This document shows, piece by piece, positions 21,201-33,715 of a stretch of DNA of 64,000 bases. Each line of letters opens with the position of its first letter. Position 1 is the first letter of the stretch. The DNA is from Monarcha castaneiventris obscurior. Its lineage: Eukaryota > Chordata > Aves > Passeriformes > Monarchidae. The notes under the pieces are model-generated. The model was not told the DNA's origin. It ran no database searches and saw nothing but the letters and a program-made list of their open reading frames with translations. The DNA is taken from NCBI GenBank assembly GCA_026261815.1, contig JAMPIT010000417.1:8279501-8343500 (forward strand), in the 5' to 3' direction. Made by a program: the position numbers and the translations under genes.

Positions 21201-24200
21201 CTCGCCTCCCCGCTCTGTGCAGACCATACCAGCAGCAGTGAGGAAGCTGCAGGGAGTGGAAGGGTGCCGATGCAGTGCCAGGGGTGAGAAGCAGACACTT
21301 CAATCCCACTGATTTCCCCAACCTAGGAACCTTCCCCCCACTCCCAACCCCATCCCCATCTGCCACCCTCCTCACCCCATTATTTTCCTTTGGGGGTGAT
21401 TGGCTTTCAGGGCACCCAACCCACAAGCACGTAGATCTGTCGGCATGAAGCAAACTGCCTTCATTGCTCTTCCCCCACCAAAAACTACGACACCAAGGGA
21501 AGAACTGTGAGATGCATGGCCTTTCCCGCTCTTCACCCAGCTCCAGGCAAAGTGGGTATTTGGGAATATGCTGTCTGATCAACTGCACTGGTGCAAAGCT
21601 ACGCTGTGGAGCAGAAGCCACTTGGAGGGTAGAGAAGGCATTTGGGAAAGGGAGGCATACAGAGGTGTAGCTTTTGCTGGGGGGCAGCTTGCGGTTAAAA
21701 TCGGAAAGGTAGAAATGGCAGGGAAGGCAGAAGGGAGGGAAGCACAGTTGTGATGATGCCCGTGATGTTTGTTCTTACCTGGGTCATGTCAGAAGCCAGA
21801 TGCAGCTCCAGGCAGAGTGCAGCTGCCTCATCTGACCCTGTTGAAGAGTGGTGAAGAGCTCTGCCCACCTGGGAAGAAAGCTACTGGTCATATCAGGGCC
21901 TGTTGAAACCTCCCAGTGCTGTTATCAGCTGTGTCAGAAAATATCAGCACATTTGCTGAGGGAGAGAGACCTGGCTGCTCTCTCCTTCGTCCTAAACACT
22001 GTGGGTTTTTTCCCGTGGTGCCCTGTAAGCATGGACCTGGGCTAAGTTGTTTCTTTTATTAGTGTGAGGGAGGGCAGAGGACATGCAGGGAGCACCTCTG
22101 TCCTCACACTCCTGTGAGCTCGTGAGGGCCTCCTTGCTCTGGTAAAAGGATATGATGTCCCAAAAAACACTTGCAGCCCTTGCCCGTGCCTGCACACCAG
22201 AGTAGGACAGGAGCGGCTTAGGTGCAGAGCAAATGCATTCCAGCAAAATATCCCCTTTTCTGGGAACAGAGGAGGCTTTGCCTTCCTCCTTCATGGAGGA
22301 GCAGAGCTGTCCTGAGCAGTGAGGGATCCCAGGCTGCTGGCGGCTCTGGGGAAGGCTGGAGTTTGCCTGGTAGCTCTGCAGGTTCTGAAGGTGAGGATTG
22401 CCCAGTTCTGGAGTTACAGCAGGCGCTTGGGCAGCTCTGAAGGAGCAGAGCTCAGTGTCCCCCAGTGCCTTTCCATGTGGGAAGAGGGTGAGGGAGGACA
22501 TGGAGTGAGGCACTGAAGGGGAGGCAAGCTGAATGCATGGGAGCCACCTCATGTCCCAGGGTAGCAGGGGGCTGACATCCCTTTTATGGGCTGGAAGGGG
22601 AGAAAGCAGAACTCAGGGAGCAGACCAAGGGGCTGTGACCCAGCCCCAGCCCTTTCTCTCTGCTGGGTCAGGATGGGTTTCTCACAGCTGTGAACCAGAT
22701 GAGTGCTGTATTTAAATCCCCAGATGAGTCAAGCTTGACACTTTGGAGGTGACAATGACTGTGGGACTGCTGTTGTGTTTGCCTCAGTGGTGAGATGGTC
22801 TGGCAGCAGTTACAGCCTCACTTTAGCAGCACTGCACTGGTGCCCCAGCTTTCCTGTGCTCCCCAACTGATGCTGGTTTTGTGCCTTGCTTTGCCCTGAC
22901 CTCCTCTTTAAGGGTCTCCTGGGTAGCTCAGGGGTACACAGCCATCGCCTGAGATGAACCGCTTTCCTCACCAAATAATTTTCTGTCACTGAGGAGAAAT
23001 GACCTCATTTTCTCAACATTCATAAGCCAAGAGGAAACCCAGTTCCAGCTGACCAGCTGAGGTACAGAAGGAGGGAAGGGCAGTTGTCACTCTTTCCGTG
23101 GCATTTTAAGAGATGGGAAACAAGCTACCAGGAGTCAGGTTGAGGTGAATGACTTGATGGGTTCTGTCCCCAGATGTTGCCACTTGCAGGGAGTCTCTAG
23201 GTCCTCAGGCATCACTGGTTTGGGGAGTCTCATGGTGCCCTATAGCACAGCATCAGATGCCATGGACATAGGCAAGGGATCAAAACCCCACAGGCAAGTC
23301 TATTCTGCTGTTGAAGGTGAAGCCCGTTCTGTGCTGACCTGACTGGTGTGCTGGGGCTGTATTTTCCTGTCTGCAGTCACTCTGGGGAGTGCATCTCCAG
23401 CTTTTCAGCCCTTTAGCACAGAATTTCATTCCAGGTGATGCTCTGGGGAGCTGATGGTGCAGTATGAATTTCACAGAGGTGAGAAGCTGTGTCTGGGGGC
23501 CAAGAATTCGTGTTCTTCTCTATACACTGACACTCACAAAATGCTAATACCCATCTGGTTTTGGTAAGCTGTAAGGGAAAGACTGTTTTCAAGAAACTGT
23601 GGGTGCTTTTGACTCCTGTGGATGTCTGATAGCAGAGAAGTGGAGCAAATACATCCTTGTGAGGAAGGATCTTCACTAACATGACTCAGGGAGGGGGTCA
23701 CAGAGTAGGGGGAGAGATCCCTAGCTCTGCCCCAACCTCCCCGTAGAGAGTCCCTTTCTCCCCCTCTGTGCTCCTCAGCTTTCACCTCACTTCTGAATAG
23801 CTTTGGTGATAATGTAATCACCATGGAAGGGTCTGTAGATATGAAGACTCTGTCTCAGTATGATGCATGTGCTACCAGTTGCCTTAAGGCAAGGTGTCAT
23901 ATGTTTGTATTCATTCTTTCCATGGCTCATAGGCTCAATCTGCGGACCAGATGGGTCAGAGCTGCCTGTGTATTTTTAGGCTACTATGAGGACTCCATGA
24001 GCTGCTCTCTTTCCTCTGGGAGCATTGGTTTATGCATGAGAACATGTATGTTTGTGAGCAGGGAGAGCACCATTTTCTGCTAGACTTTGTCCTGTCCTCT
24101 TGTACGCATGGGTTACGTGTGCACGCCCAAAGTCTCCGTGCACGTGTGCACCATTCCTGCCTCCTGGTGTTACCCCTGTGCGTGTATGTGTGCTCCTGTG

Positions 24201-24640
24201 TGCACTCCTGTGTGATGCAGGTGGGTTTATGGGGGTTTATTCATGGAGTGAGCACATGTGTGTTTATGTGTGTGTGTGTATGCACCTTTTCCACATCCAG
24301 GACTTGATGTCTCTTCTCCAGGTGTGTGAGTATGTAAGGGTTTGTAGTCGTGTCCCTTGCTCAGCTGCAGGACATCTGTCCCACCTGGCCACGTGTCTTG
24401 CTCTCCCCACCTCTCATGAACCTGCTTCTTCCTCTCCCTGGGGAGACAGCCTTGAGTTGTATTCCCTGGTGCCACATGGATGAAGTGAGGCAGCTTTCCT
24501 GACATCCGGATACTCAAGTACACCCAGAAACATCAAATCCTGAAGCACAAGGGAGACAGAATTCATGTTATTTCCAAGGCCTTAGTAAGATCAGTCTGGA
24601 AAACCCAGCATGCAAACCTGGGTGCTGTGCTAGCTGAAGG
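21201..24640. other. Non-coding stretch, no gene recognised
   Basis: Mixed sequence. Frames up to 186 codons (minus, 21,992-22,552) have no domain. A GT-rich stretch lies at 24,100-24,290, with a short (TG)n near 24,268. No exon with both borders was accepted. Confidence 0.55.
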
Positions 24641-24960
24641 AGGGTGATAAATTGGAGGGAATTCAGAGAAGAGCGGTAAAAATTGTGAAAGGGCTGAAGG
24701 TACTTATTTATGAGGAGAGATTAAAAGAACAAAATATGTAGAGCTTGACTAAACGATGATACGTAACAGCTCGTGTGCATTGAGGACTGTAAACACCAAG
24801 GAAAGGAAGAGACTGTTTAAAGTGGCAAAAAATGGGCAAAGTCAGAGGCATGGATGAAGCTGAGCAAAGAGGAGAATATTTGTCTCTTGAGGATCCATGC
24901 AAGCTTGCTGCTGTGGGTGCTTAAGCCATCTATGAAATAGAGTGGCAGGTTCATGGAGAT
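24640..24960 (+). mobile_element. Ancient CR1/L3-like LINE fragment (after the reverse transcriptase core)
   Basis: The + strand frame from 24,645 reads LEGIQRRAVKIVKGLK and then YEERLKEQ, matching the conserved CR1-clade segment downstream of the RT active site (family pattern LERVQRRATKMIRGLEHLSYEERL in chicken CR1, from memory). It then decays with stops, but still shows traces such as TPRKGRDCLKWQKMGKVRG. The divergence marks it as much older than the CR1 tail at 16.8 kb. The right border is uncertain. It is not functional. Confidence 0.75.
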
Positions 24961-26674
24961 GCAACTGCTGGCAGCAAGGAAATGTGGTGTTGGGAAGGGA
25001 TGGAGGGAACAGACTGCACCCCGCCAGTGGTGGAAGTGGAGTGAACTGCAAGGCCTCCTCTTTATATGCAGCATTGCCAGGGAAATTTTGAGAGATGTTT
25101 GACTGTCTTTCACCTTTTATCGATTCTTCCCTGTGTCATGGCTGGGAAGAACCCCCAGACACCATTGTTGAGGGAGCAGAGAGGTGATACAGGGGGAATA
25201 AATAAACAGAGTCTGATGGAGGTGGAGGACGTTATTCCCTCCACCCTTTGTGGCTGGAGAGACAGTCTAGGAAGCAATCTTGTAGGAACTGCCTGTAAGG
25301 GAAAAGGGGTTTTTCCACAACTTTCTAGGACAGTACAAACTGAACCTCCCAAAGCAAGGGGTTGACAGTGGGGTCAGGAGGATCAGACTTCCCTCCTCTG
25401 AATTCCTAGTCACAGATGGCCCAGAATTGGGACAACAAGGTCAGAAGGATTAATACCCCTCCTTTTTTTTCCTCATTGCAGTCATAGGCCAGGAAAATTG
25501 AGTGAGATCATAATAAAAGGATTAGTGTGGACAGGCTGCCGTGAATAGTGTGATAGACAGGTCAGGGAAATGGAAGGGAATTCAAGGGGGTTGGACCTGT
25601 TAGAGATGGTCTGTTTAAAGGGCTCTGTGTTTATCAACAGGGAAGGGGGATTTGGTCTTAGAAAAGTCTGGAAATAGGCGTTGAGGGAGCTAGGGCTCAA
25701 GCAGAGATGTTATTCCCAGCAAGGATCTGTACTGGAATGACTGGTTTAAATGACATGTGACCTCCTTCCAGCTTTAGGTCGCGGAAAAAAAAAAAATCTT
25801 TCTTGGAATGAGCTCTGTTGTTTGCTGCCTTGTCCATCCATCTCCAAAATGATCTAATGCCCCAAAATTATGCCGTTACTCAGAGCTACTCTTTGCCCAT
25901 GACTTCTGGGTCAGCCTGGCTATGGAAAGCCATAGGGAATACAAAAAGGACCTTACCATGCCAGGTCTGTGATCCTTCCAGTGTGGTATCTCCAGCTGTA
26001 GCTGAAGGAGGGAAGAGCACACAGGCAGGACACTTCCTCTGAACACCCTTTCAGCCTCCAGTGATGTGTGTCTGAGGGACCCGGTGCTGGAAGGTCTGTT
26101 GTGCACCTCAGAGTTCTCGGTGGATTTGTTTCTTCCCTGAATTTGTCCAGCCAATCCTTGAGGTCAGGTAAAGTTTTAGCATCCTCAGAATCTCACAGTA
26201 GGAAGTTGTGCAGCACAAACATGCAGTTTGTCTTGAACCTGTAACTTCCTGGTTTAATTTCCTGACCCTTGATTTTTGAGTGGGAAGAGGCTGTTAGCAC
26301 CTCTTTCCTCTACCCTTCCTGTGGCCTCTGTGGTTTTATAGACCTGTCTCATTTTACGGTCTCTGTTGTTTCTTTTCCAGTATCCCTTCGCCTTTCATCT
26401 CTCTGCATCTATCAACTGCCTCTTTCTTGGCTACAGGGGTATAGCTTTTAACAACAGGACATGGGGCATTGCCGGGTGGGAAGGGACATGGCAGCGATGA
26501 GCTGTACCAGGTCCCACACAGGTGAAAATGCAGTCAGCTGCAGCACCCACACATCCACACGTGGTATAGGAGGAGCTGAAGAAGCTGGGCAAGGATGCTG
26601 AAACCAGTTGAAGGTGCCCTTGGCCATTGAGACAGAAATGGGCAGGCTCTGAGGAGGCTTGAAAAATAGGAAGG
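24961..26674. other. Non-coding stretch
   Basis: No gene seen. An A13 run lies near 25,785. The segment 26,450-26,674 adjoins the next LINE piece, but I could not extend the LINE match into it. Confidence 0.5.
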
Positions 26675-27165
26675 GGATCTTCCATGATCTTCCCAGGCAC
26701 AGAAGTGAGGCTGACAGGTTGGTAATTCCCGGGGTTCTCCTTTCTACCATTTTTAAAGATGGGTACAGTGCTTCCCTTTTCCCAGTCACCTGGAACTTCA
26801 TTTTACTGCCATGACTTTTCCAATATCATGGAGAGTGCCTTGGCAACTACATTGGACAATTCCTTTAGGACTCTGGGATGCATCTTGTCAGACTTATGTA
26901 TGTTCAGGCTCCTCAGGTGCTCATGAACCTGGACTTAGAGTGGGAAGCACTTTGCTCTCCAAGTCTCCATCCTGCTGTCCATCCACTCAGGAGGTGTGGG
27001 AAGAAACGTGGCCATTGAAGACTGAGGCAAAAAAAGTTGTTGAGTACTTCAGCCTTCTCCTCACCCACTGTTATCAGTTTTCCAGCATTGCTTATGAATG
27101 CAATAACCTTCTTCAACCTTCCTTTTCTGCTTAACATACCTGTAAAAGGAGAATGAAAATGAAAC
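26675..27165 (-). mobile_element. Ancient CR1-like LINE fragment (endonuclease-RT linker and start of RT)
   Basis: Read on the minus strand from 27,165 down, it gives GKLITVGEEKAEVLNNFF (the conserved CR1 linker before RT), then a stretch resembling the HLRSLNIHKS-type segment, and finally NPGNYQPVSLTSVPGKIME in another frame at about 26,742-26,680, the hallmark of the RT fingers. Frameshifts separate these blocks, so the element is dead. Both ends are truncated. Like the other old fragments it is of CR1/L3 type, and its strand is opposite to the fragments at 24.6 and 41.2 kb. Confidence 0.88.
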
Positions 27166-29540
27166 ATCAGCCGTCTTGTGAGTGATCTTGAAACAGAACA
27201 GGTTCAGAGGGAGGAAACAGGCTCATGCCAGGGAGTAGAGGGCCCTTGTGGGGTGCAACAAATGTTGGAGGGCACAGGGAAAGAAGAAGGTGCCCTCGCT
27301 AGTCCTTATGACATTTCCTACAGAGGAAAATTGTTCTGAGTAACCTTTGAGTCAAGGGCTGTGGGGGACTGAAGTGGGAAGTCTGCTTAGATGCTGTCAA
27401 ATGTGACCTGGGCCAGGACAGGCAGCAGGGAGAGTGAGGGACAGTACTGTCAGGAAGGGAAGGAGATGGGGCAAGTGGTCTGGTGTGAAGGAAGGGTCAA
27501 GGGGTGGAGGAAGAAAGGTCTGAACAATGTCATAAGGAGAGATAGCGATGAGGATCCTCTTTGGCAGGCACTTGCATCTTGGGATTTCAGTCAGGTACCC
27601 CACTGGATGCTTCTGATGGGGCAAGGAGCTTCTTTCCAGTCCCGGCACACTGTCCCCACCCTGGTCACACCATGGACAGTGCAGCTGCCTTGCTCTTCCT
27701 TACAGACCAAGGAAGGTGGTGGGACATGCTGTATAACATCATGAGTGTACAAAGCTTTTCTACCAATAGTAAAGTGTGGAGATGAGGAGGGAGAAGTTAT
27801 TTTTTTCTTCCTCCCCTCTCACTTCCTGTCTTTTCTTTTATTTTTGTCTCCTTCCCCATGCTGGTTGTAACCTTTCTCCCCTCCCTGTCTGCTCACCTAG
27901 CACTAGCTGCATCCTGCATCTCTGTTTGTTTTCCTTTAATCCACGCAATGGATCAGTGACAGACCCCCACTGTAATTTTTTAAATCAAAGCCCTTTATCT
28001 TGAATTGAGCAAGGTCAGGGGAAGCTTCTTAAGGCATCTTTGTATTTTTCTATCTCTGCCTCAGAGCAACTTAAAGGATGGCTCAACAGGATTAGTAGAA
28101 AGCGCAAGATTGGACAAATGGATTTGGCAGGGGCTGGCTGGTGGGCCTGGGGGAGTGGGAACTTGCTGTGCTGGAAAGTGGAAGAGCTGGGCTCTGCTCA
28201 GGGCCTCCGCTGTTGTCTGCTGCACCTCTGGGCATGTGAAGGCAGCTGGGCTGATGCTGAGTGCTGCCCTGGGAGGGAGCAGCCCAGCCCGAGGCGCTGC
28301 TCCCTGCTAAGCAAGGCTACTTAGCACTGGCCGAGTGCTCCAGGGCCAGGGCACAGGGAGATCACTCTGTGCTTCAGGGATCGTTGCCCTCAGTGCAAGC
28401 CCTTCTGCAAAGCCTGCAGGGGCACGCTGAGCACAACGGAGATGTGCTGCCACAGCACGGGTCAGACCTCAGGAGCAAGCTAGGAAGCCACTCCCTGCAG
28501 TTGTGGGTCCCTGAGACACGCTTCTCTCTTTGTGCCCATCCTGCAGGGTGCTGCTGGCAGCGAATTAGCAGTCCAGAGATGCTGTCACTAGGCTCTGCTT
28601 CCTTGGCTTAGCTGTTTCTGCTTCTCTCCTGCCCTCTTTTGCCTTATGGTTTTGCAAGTGCTTGTCTTAGAAGAAAGTGTCAGGCGTGCAATGTCTCCTG
28701 GCTGACACTCAGTGCATCCCTGACCCTTTGCTGCCCCAGCCCCTCGCTGCTGCTGGCAGCACCAGTCCTCCCCTCCTCCACTCTAGCCCATGCTGGCTCT
28801 GCCTGGGCTGGGAGAGGGTCTGCCCTAGGCTGCCCCTTCACCTGTGGTGACCAAGCTGATTTGACCAGCCACCAGCCTCTCTGGAAAGGGACCTGTCCCT
28901 TCCCCACCACATGGTCAGTCTGCACCAAGCAGGAACCTCCACCCATTTGTTCTCTGGTCCCCCAAGTGACTGCTTCTCTCCTTCACCTGAAGGCCCTCTG
29001 TCCTGTCCTGTGTTCTCAGTGTGCTGGGGCTCAGTGGTCAGAAAGGAGAGTCATGAGGAGCATTTTGGGCAGCTGCAGCTGGTTCCTGCAGCCTGTTCCC
29101 CCTCAGACAGGCACCCCCTGCTCAGTGTTCCAGCCCATACACCCATCATGTTATCCTGTGTGCATGCACATGGCAGTGTGAATTGAATGTGCAAGGGAAT
29201 AGAGACTCACATAACCTTGGCCTTGCTTCCCTTAGCCTCCCAGAAAGATGGGATGGCTGGATTAGCCAGGGACGTGACTGCTCCTTCCCAGTGCAAGGAT
29301 TTGCCTCACAGGACTTGCCACACTGTGGTCTTCCCGTTATCAGCCCCTCTTCTCCCAAGCAGATGAAGGGTCTCTCTGGGATCTCGTTTCCTCCCCACCA
29401 TCCTCCTGCAGCAGCAGCCTGGCTGTGTGCCCCAGGGTTTGTCTTTGGTCTGGGGCACCCCAGCCCCTCAGGTGTGCTGCTCGTGGGGGAAGCTCACGCT
29501 GTTTCTGCACAGAAGAGGATTTGCATGCATGGTGGGGGAG
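27166..29540. other. Non-coding stretch
   Basis: Mixed sequence with a C/T-rich segment at about 27,795-27,900. Frames up to 180 codons (+, 28,639-29,181) have no domain. An octamer ATTTGCAT occurs at 29,519-29,526, just before the AT-rich island that follows. Confidence 0.55.
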
Positions 29541-29559
29541 AGACAGCCCGGCCTGTTTA

Positions 29560-29760
29560 TTCTTAATGCTCCATATTATCTCCATTAATAATGCCACCTC
29601 TGCCTCACATGCTAATTAAAGCTCAAGATTGTTCATGTAATAGGGAATTTGGGCAGAGACCACACAAGACTGGCTGGATTAAGTTAACCTTATGGACTGT
29701 TAATGGATCTCCTGGAGGGGCATTTCAGCCTAATGAGAATCCAGCTTGAATGGTAATCAG
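29560..29760. promoter_or_regulatory. AT-rich island, candidate conserved non-coding element
   Basis: Contains clustered homeodomain-type cores: TCTTAATGC (29,561), CATTAATAATGCC (29,582), GCTAATTAAAGC (29,610), TTAAGTTAACC (29,679) and TGTTAATGG (29,698), with an octamer just upstream at 29,519. It is free of simple repeats and of stronger AT content than its flanks. No conservation test was possible. Confidence 0.35.
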
Positions 29761-32700
29761 GGGCTCACTCTCCGTATTCCTGGTGGGGCCTGGAAAGCTG
29801 GCAGGGCTGCAGGGCAGGATGCAGGAAAGGCATCGGCAGGAGCTGCTCATGAAGCTGAGCAGGGAAGAGAAGGATGCAGGGCTGGAGAAAAAGACCTCAG
29901 TGTAAGGGAAGAAATGGAGTAGCCATGCTGTGGTGCTGCACAGGGGAGAGCCTGAAACAGGTGCTGAAGCTGGTTCCATGCTTTTCCTGGTGGACATTTA
30001 AATATTAGCACAGAGGGCTATTTTCCTGGTCATGATTGCCAGCAGTGATAAGGTCACCCAAACTGTCTAAGCCATGAGCAGGGCTCCTCTGTATGGAAAA
30101 AAAAAAACTGGCAAATCCTGTCCTGCCTCCTGGAGACCTGCACTGTGGGTCGTGACTGCTGCTACGCAGTGGATCAGAGAGCCAGACTTTCCCAGTCTGT
30201 TGTCTTGGATGGTGTGGAGAAAACATCAGAGGAGGGAGCTGGTACTGAGCAGTCTTATGTGTAAAGTGAAAGGCTGGGTTTAGAAGTAGACTGGAGACAA
30301 ATTAAAGGGTTCAAAATGGAGCTTAGAGGCGAGGATTTCAGTGCATAGGGTTGGGTGAAGTTTGGGGATACCACAGATTCAGGATTGCAGTTGAGAAAAA
30401 AACCAAATGGTGCTTAAGTGTTAAGGCTTCATTTCATGGCAAAACTATATATTTCTGGTCCTGGGTGAAACTGGGTCTTACTGGGAGCCCATGAAGCCTT
30501 CCAGGGAAGGTGTGCATATTTTCACAAGTGGCTCCTGTGTGCTAGTTCTGTCCTCCAGAGGGAATAGGTGCAAAGTGGGATGTAGGGCAAAAGCAAAGCC
30601 TGAAATGGAGGCCAGTTGTTTGCATTTCAGTTTGGGGAGTTGGGTAATTGAGATCAGCCTCGGCACAAACAAGCAGAGCTCTGGGTAGGGTGTTTGGGAG
30701 GAAGGTAGTAATCTGCAGAATTGGCTAAAGAAATACAGAAATGTCTTTGAGGTTTTCTTCTTGCTCAAGTCCCACTGTCCCAGGAGGTGCTCCAAGTGGA
30801 CAGGCTCTGTGCTTTGGAACCCAGCCTGGAAGTTCCCCTGGAAGCGGGATCTGGCTGAAGGTTTAGCCTTCTGATAGGAGCAATAACAGAGCAGCTAAGA
30901 CATGTTGCTTTGGCTCCAGAAGTGTGAATTGGAGCTGTGCTGACTGCAATCCCTGCATAAAATTTCCTACTCCAGCCCCAGCTATGGGTGATTCTGGCTG
31001 GGGAGCTGAGAGTCAGACAGGGATGGCTGCAGCTGCAGGAGCCTCTCCATATTCCCAGCTACAGGGACCACTCTCTCCTAACTCTGTTCCCTTGAGCTGC
31101 CCTGCCTGAGATGGCCCATGGCTCAGATGTGAGCTGAGTCTGGTTTGTAGTGTTTGGGGCTCAAGGGTGGAAGTTTGTGGCTTTGGGTGAAAGTCTGTGA
31201 GTTTGTAATGCAGTTCCTGTGGGTTGAAAAGGGGGATAAGGACATGGAAAGGGAATAGGTTCTATTCAGGTTGCCCACCGATTTTTTTTCTTCGCTTTCT
31301 GGCTCTCGATATGGGAAAATACCAGGGAACTGCTAAGAAAGGAGTTCCCTCCCTGTGTGGTGAGTGGGAGTTGGCTCCCAGGGCAGAGCATGCTGCTGCC
31401 AGTGAGCAAGGGGAGCTGAGGGAAGGCGAGAAAGGAACAGCGGAGACCAGGAGGAGAGGCAGTGCAGGAGCCAGACGGACTGTTCCACCCAGGGAGGGGA
31501 TCCCGTCCCTGCAGTGCTCCCAGGGGTGCTCTCCAGCACATGCACACTGCCACAGTTTCGTGCTGCTGCGCTGCACTGCTGTCCCAAGGCTCTGCAGGTG
31601 TGCAGGAACACACCGGTGTCTCACAGAGGTGAAGGCTGCCACACACACACAAAGCAGCCCGCAGGGGACCCACTGCTCCCTGTGACACCTCTCAGATGCA
31701 CCGGTGCTCTCAGCAAGGAGCAGGCTCACACACAGCCGCTGTTCACCCTGCAGTGCAGCACTTGATGCACACGTGCACATCCCTAACATCCATACCTGGC
31801 ATCCACTGCCCACAGCAGGCACATGCACAGCACCAACACACAGGTGCTCACCAGAGGCCACGCATTGCTGCACACCCACCTGCACACATGGCACCACACT
31901 GCCCATGTTTCCCCCTTTCAGCACTATCCCTGATGGGCTCACTCAGGGCAGCACTGACAGACACATTTGTGTCTTCCAGGTCCTCCTGCATGGCACCACA
32001 AAACTGTGATGTGGCATCCCTTTGAGATGAACACCGATATGCACGTGCAAACACACACATGCATCCCACTCAGCTCCTGTTTGCTGTGCTTTCTCAATCC
32101 CTTTTCCTTTGTTCAGACAGTCATGGTACTTCTTCCATGCCTCTGAAGCACAGGAGCAGATGGTTTGCAGGTCAGTTTAGGATGATGGTTCCCTTTTCCG
32201 CTAGTGGCTCTCTTCAGCTACTTAGGCAAGTGCTAAGTGTCTCTGAGATGAAGATCCTCCTTGCCCATCCACACACAGCACTTCTGTGTCACTCTCAGCA
32301 CCTATTAGAAATTCTGAGTCCAAATGCCTCTTTAAATTGCCCTCATGACCGTGCTTTAACCCAAGTAGCACTTCAGGCCACAGTGGCTTTTCTAGGTTTG
32401 GCAGCATCTGCTGGCTTTGACCAAATGAGGCAACTCCATCTCCACTCTGCTTTGTACATGTGCTTTGCTGAGACCCAGAAGACTCTCTCACTTGTCCCCT
32501 TTCAGCCTAAATTATTCATCTGCTGTAATGCACAATGGATGTTTGTGGGAAGAGGCACGCAGGTACAACTGAGCACAGTGCCGAGGCACTGACGTTCCTA
32601 GCAAGCTGAAATCGCCTGGGTGCCCAGGCCAAACTTAGCTGAGAGAGACAGGAAATTTCTACTCCTTCAGAGCACTTCCTAGAAGTGAATGCTGGTGGCA

Positions 32701-33630
32701 CCAGTGAAGGCAGAGGGGAAGAGGGGCTGTTTGGGGCTGAGGTGGCATTGGGGGCTTCCCCATGTGCTTCTCCTGGCTCCTGTGGTGCTGCCACACGAAC
32801 ATGGATGTGGTGCGAGCATGGGGAGGTGGGAGTGTGCTGATGGGGGTGGCTTTGGGGAGTGGAGAGTTGGCATGCCCAAGTAATGGTGTGGAAAGTGTAC
32901 TCACATGCACTGGGAAGGAGCTGAGGCTGCTGGGGCACGTAAGGTGTGTGAGGGCAGGGAGCTCCTGGAGGAGGCCATTGCAGTGTGCGCTCTGCTGACC
33001 TACACTGAGGTGTACCTCTACCTGCTGGGACCCTGCTGTCCAACAGCACGGGACAAGAGCCTGTGGGACTCCTTCCACCTTTCCTGGGACGTGGGGCTGG
33101 GGCTAGACCCGGCTGCAACCCCTGCATTGCCTGTGTCTAAGCCACGCCTATGCCAGCTTTTCTTCTGCCTGCGAGCTTTTCCCTCCGTATCTGTGCCACC
33201 ACTGCTCCGGTGATGCCAGTGCAGCCACGGACCCCTGCACCACACAGCCTACAACTGCACCCACGCCTGGCTGCTCTTCCCCGCTGCAAAGCCCATGCTT
33301 TCCCTTGCCTCTGCCATCTCCCGGGGGCACACAGGTACGCTCGCTTGCCCTGATGCCGAACCCTGATTGTTGTCCGTCGTCGCTGGCAGCATCATGCTGA
33401 GACACTGCCGAGCTTGTTAAACAAGCCTGGCTGAGCGCTCGCTGTGCTGTCCCTGGTGCTGGGCCGAGCTCCCTTCATTCCCTTGCCCCTTCTTACCCAC
33501 CTCGTGTGTCTCCTTGTCTTTCCTGGGGACTGGGGGAAGCCGGCGCTTTCCTGGCCAAATCCCCGCTTCCCAGAAGGGTTTATGTACTTCTTCGGCACGC
33601 TTAGGTTTTGCAGTCACGTCCCCTGATGCC
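29761..33630. other. Non-coding stretch
   Basis: No gene recognised. From about 31,630 to 32,060 the + strand is rich in CA and CAC, giving His/Thr/Pro-rich frames that I regard as compositional. Open frames of 226 codons (minus, 31,262-31,942), 203 codons (minus, 32,516-33,127) and 177 codons (+, 32,059-32,592) have no domain. Confidence 0.5.
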
Positions 33631-33715
33631 ACTATCAGCCAATTTCAGAGCACTCGGGGCTGGTGGGACTGCGCACTCTTCTTTGCATGCAAATTATGCA
33701 CATCTAACACCAGAA
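33630..33715. promoter_or_regulatory. Octamer-palindrome element
   Basis: Contains the perfect palindrome TTTGCATGCAAA (33,682-33,693), which extends into the octamer ATGCAAAT (33,687-33,694) and ATTATGCA. An AGCCAAT box lies upstream at about 33,636. Palindromic octamer arrangements can bind POU dimers, which is family knowledge. Function here is inferred only. Confidence 0.3.

Noticed and set aside
21222..21281. Possible exon after a pyrimidine-rich acceptor (CTGTGCAG) with a GTGAGA donor
   Set aside because: Signals are ordinary, no coding sign and no CpG enrichment; too weak to list as a feature.
26450..26674. Extension of the minus-strand LINE
   Set aside because: No CR1 motif follows the RT fingers block; the sequence here matches nothing I know.
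31262..33127. 226- and 203-codon minus frames and the 177-codon plus frame
   Set aside because: Overlap CA-rich DNA, no recognisable domain, no paired splice sites.
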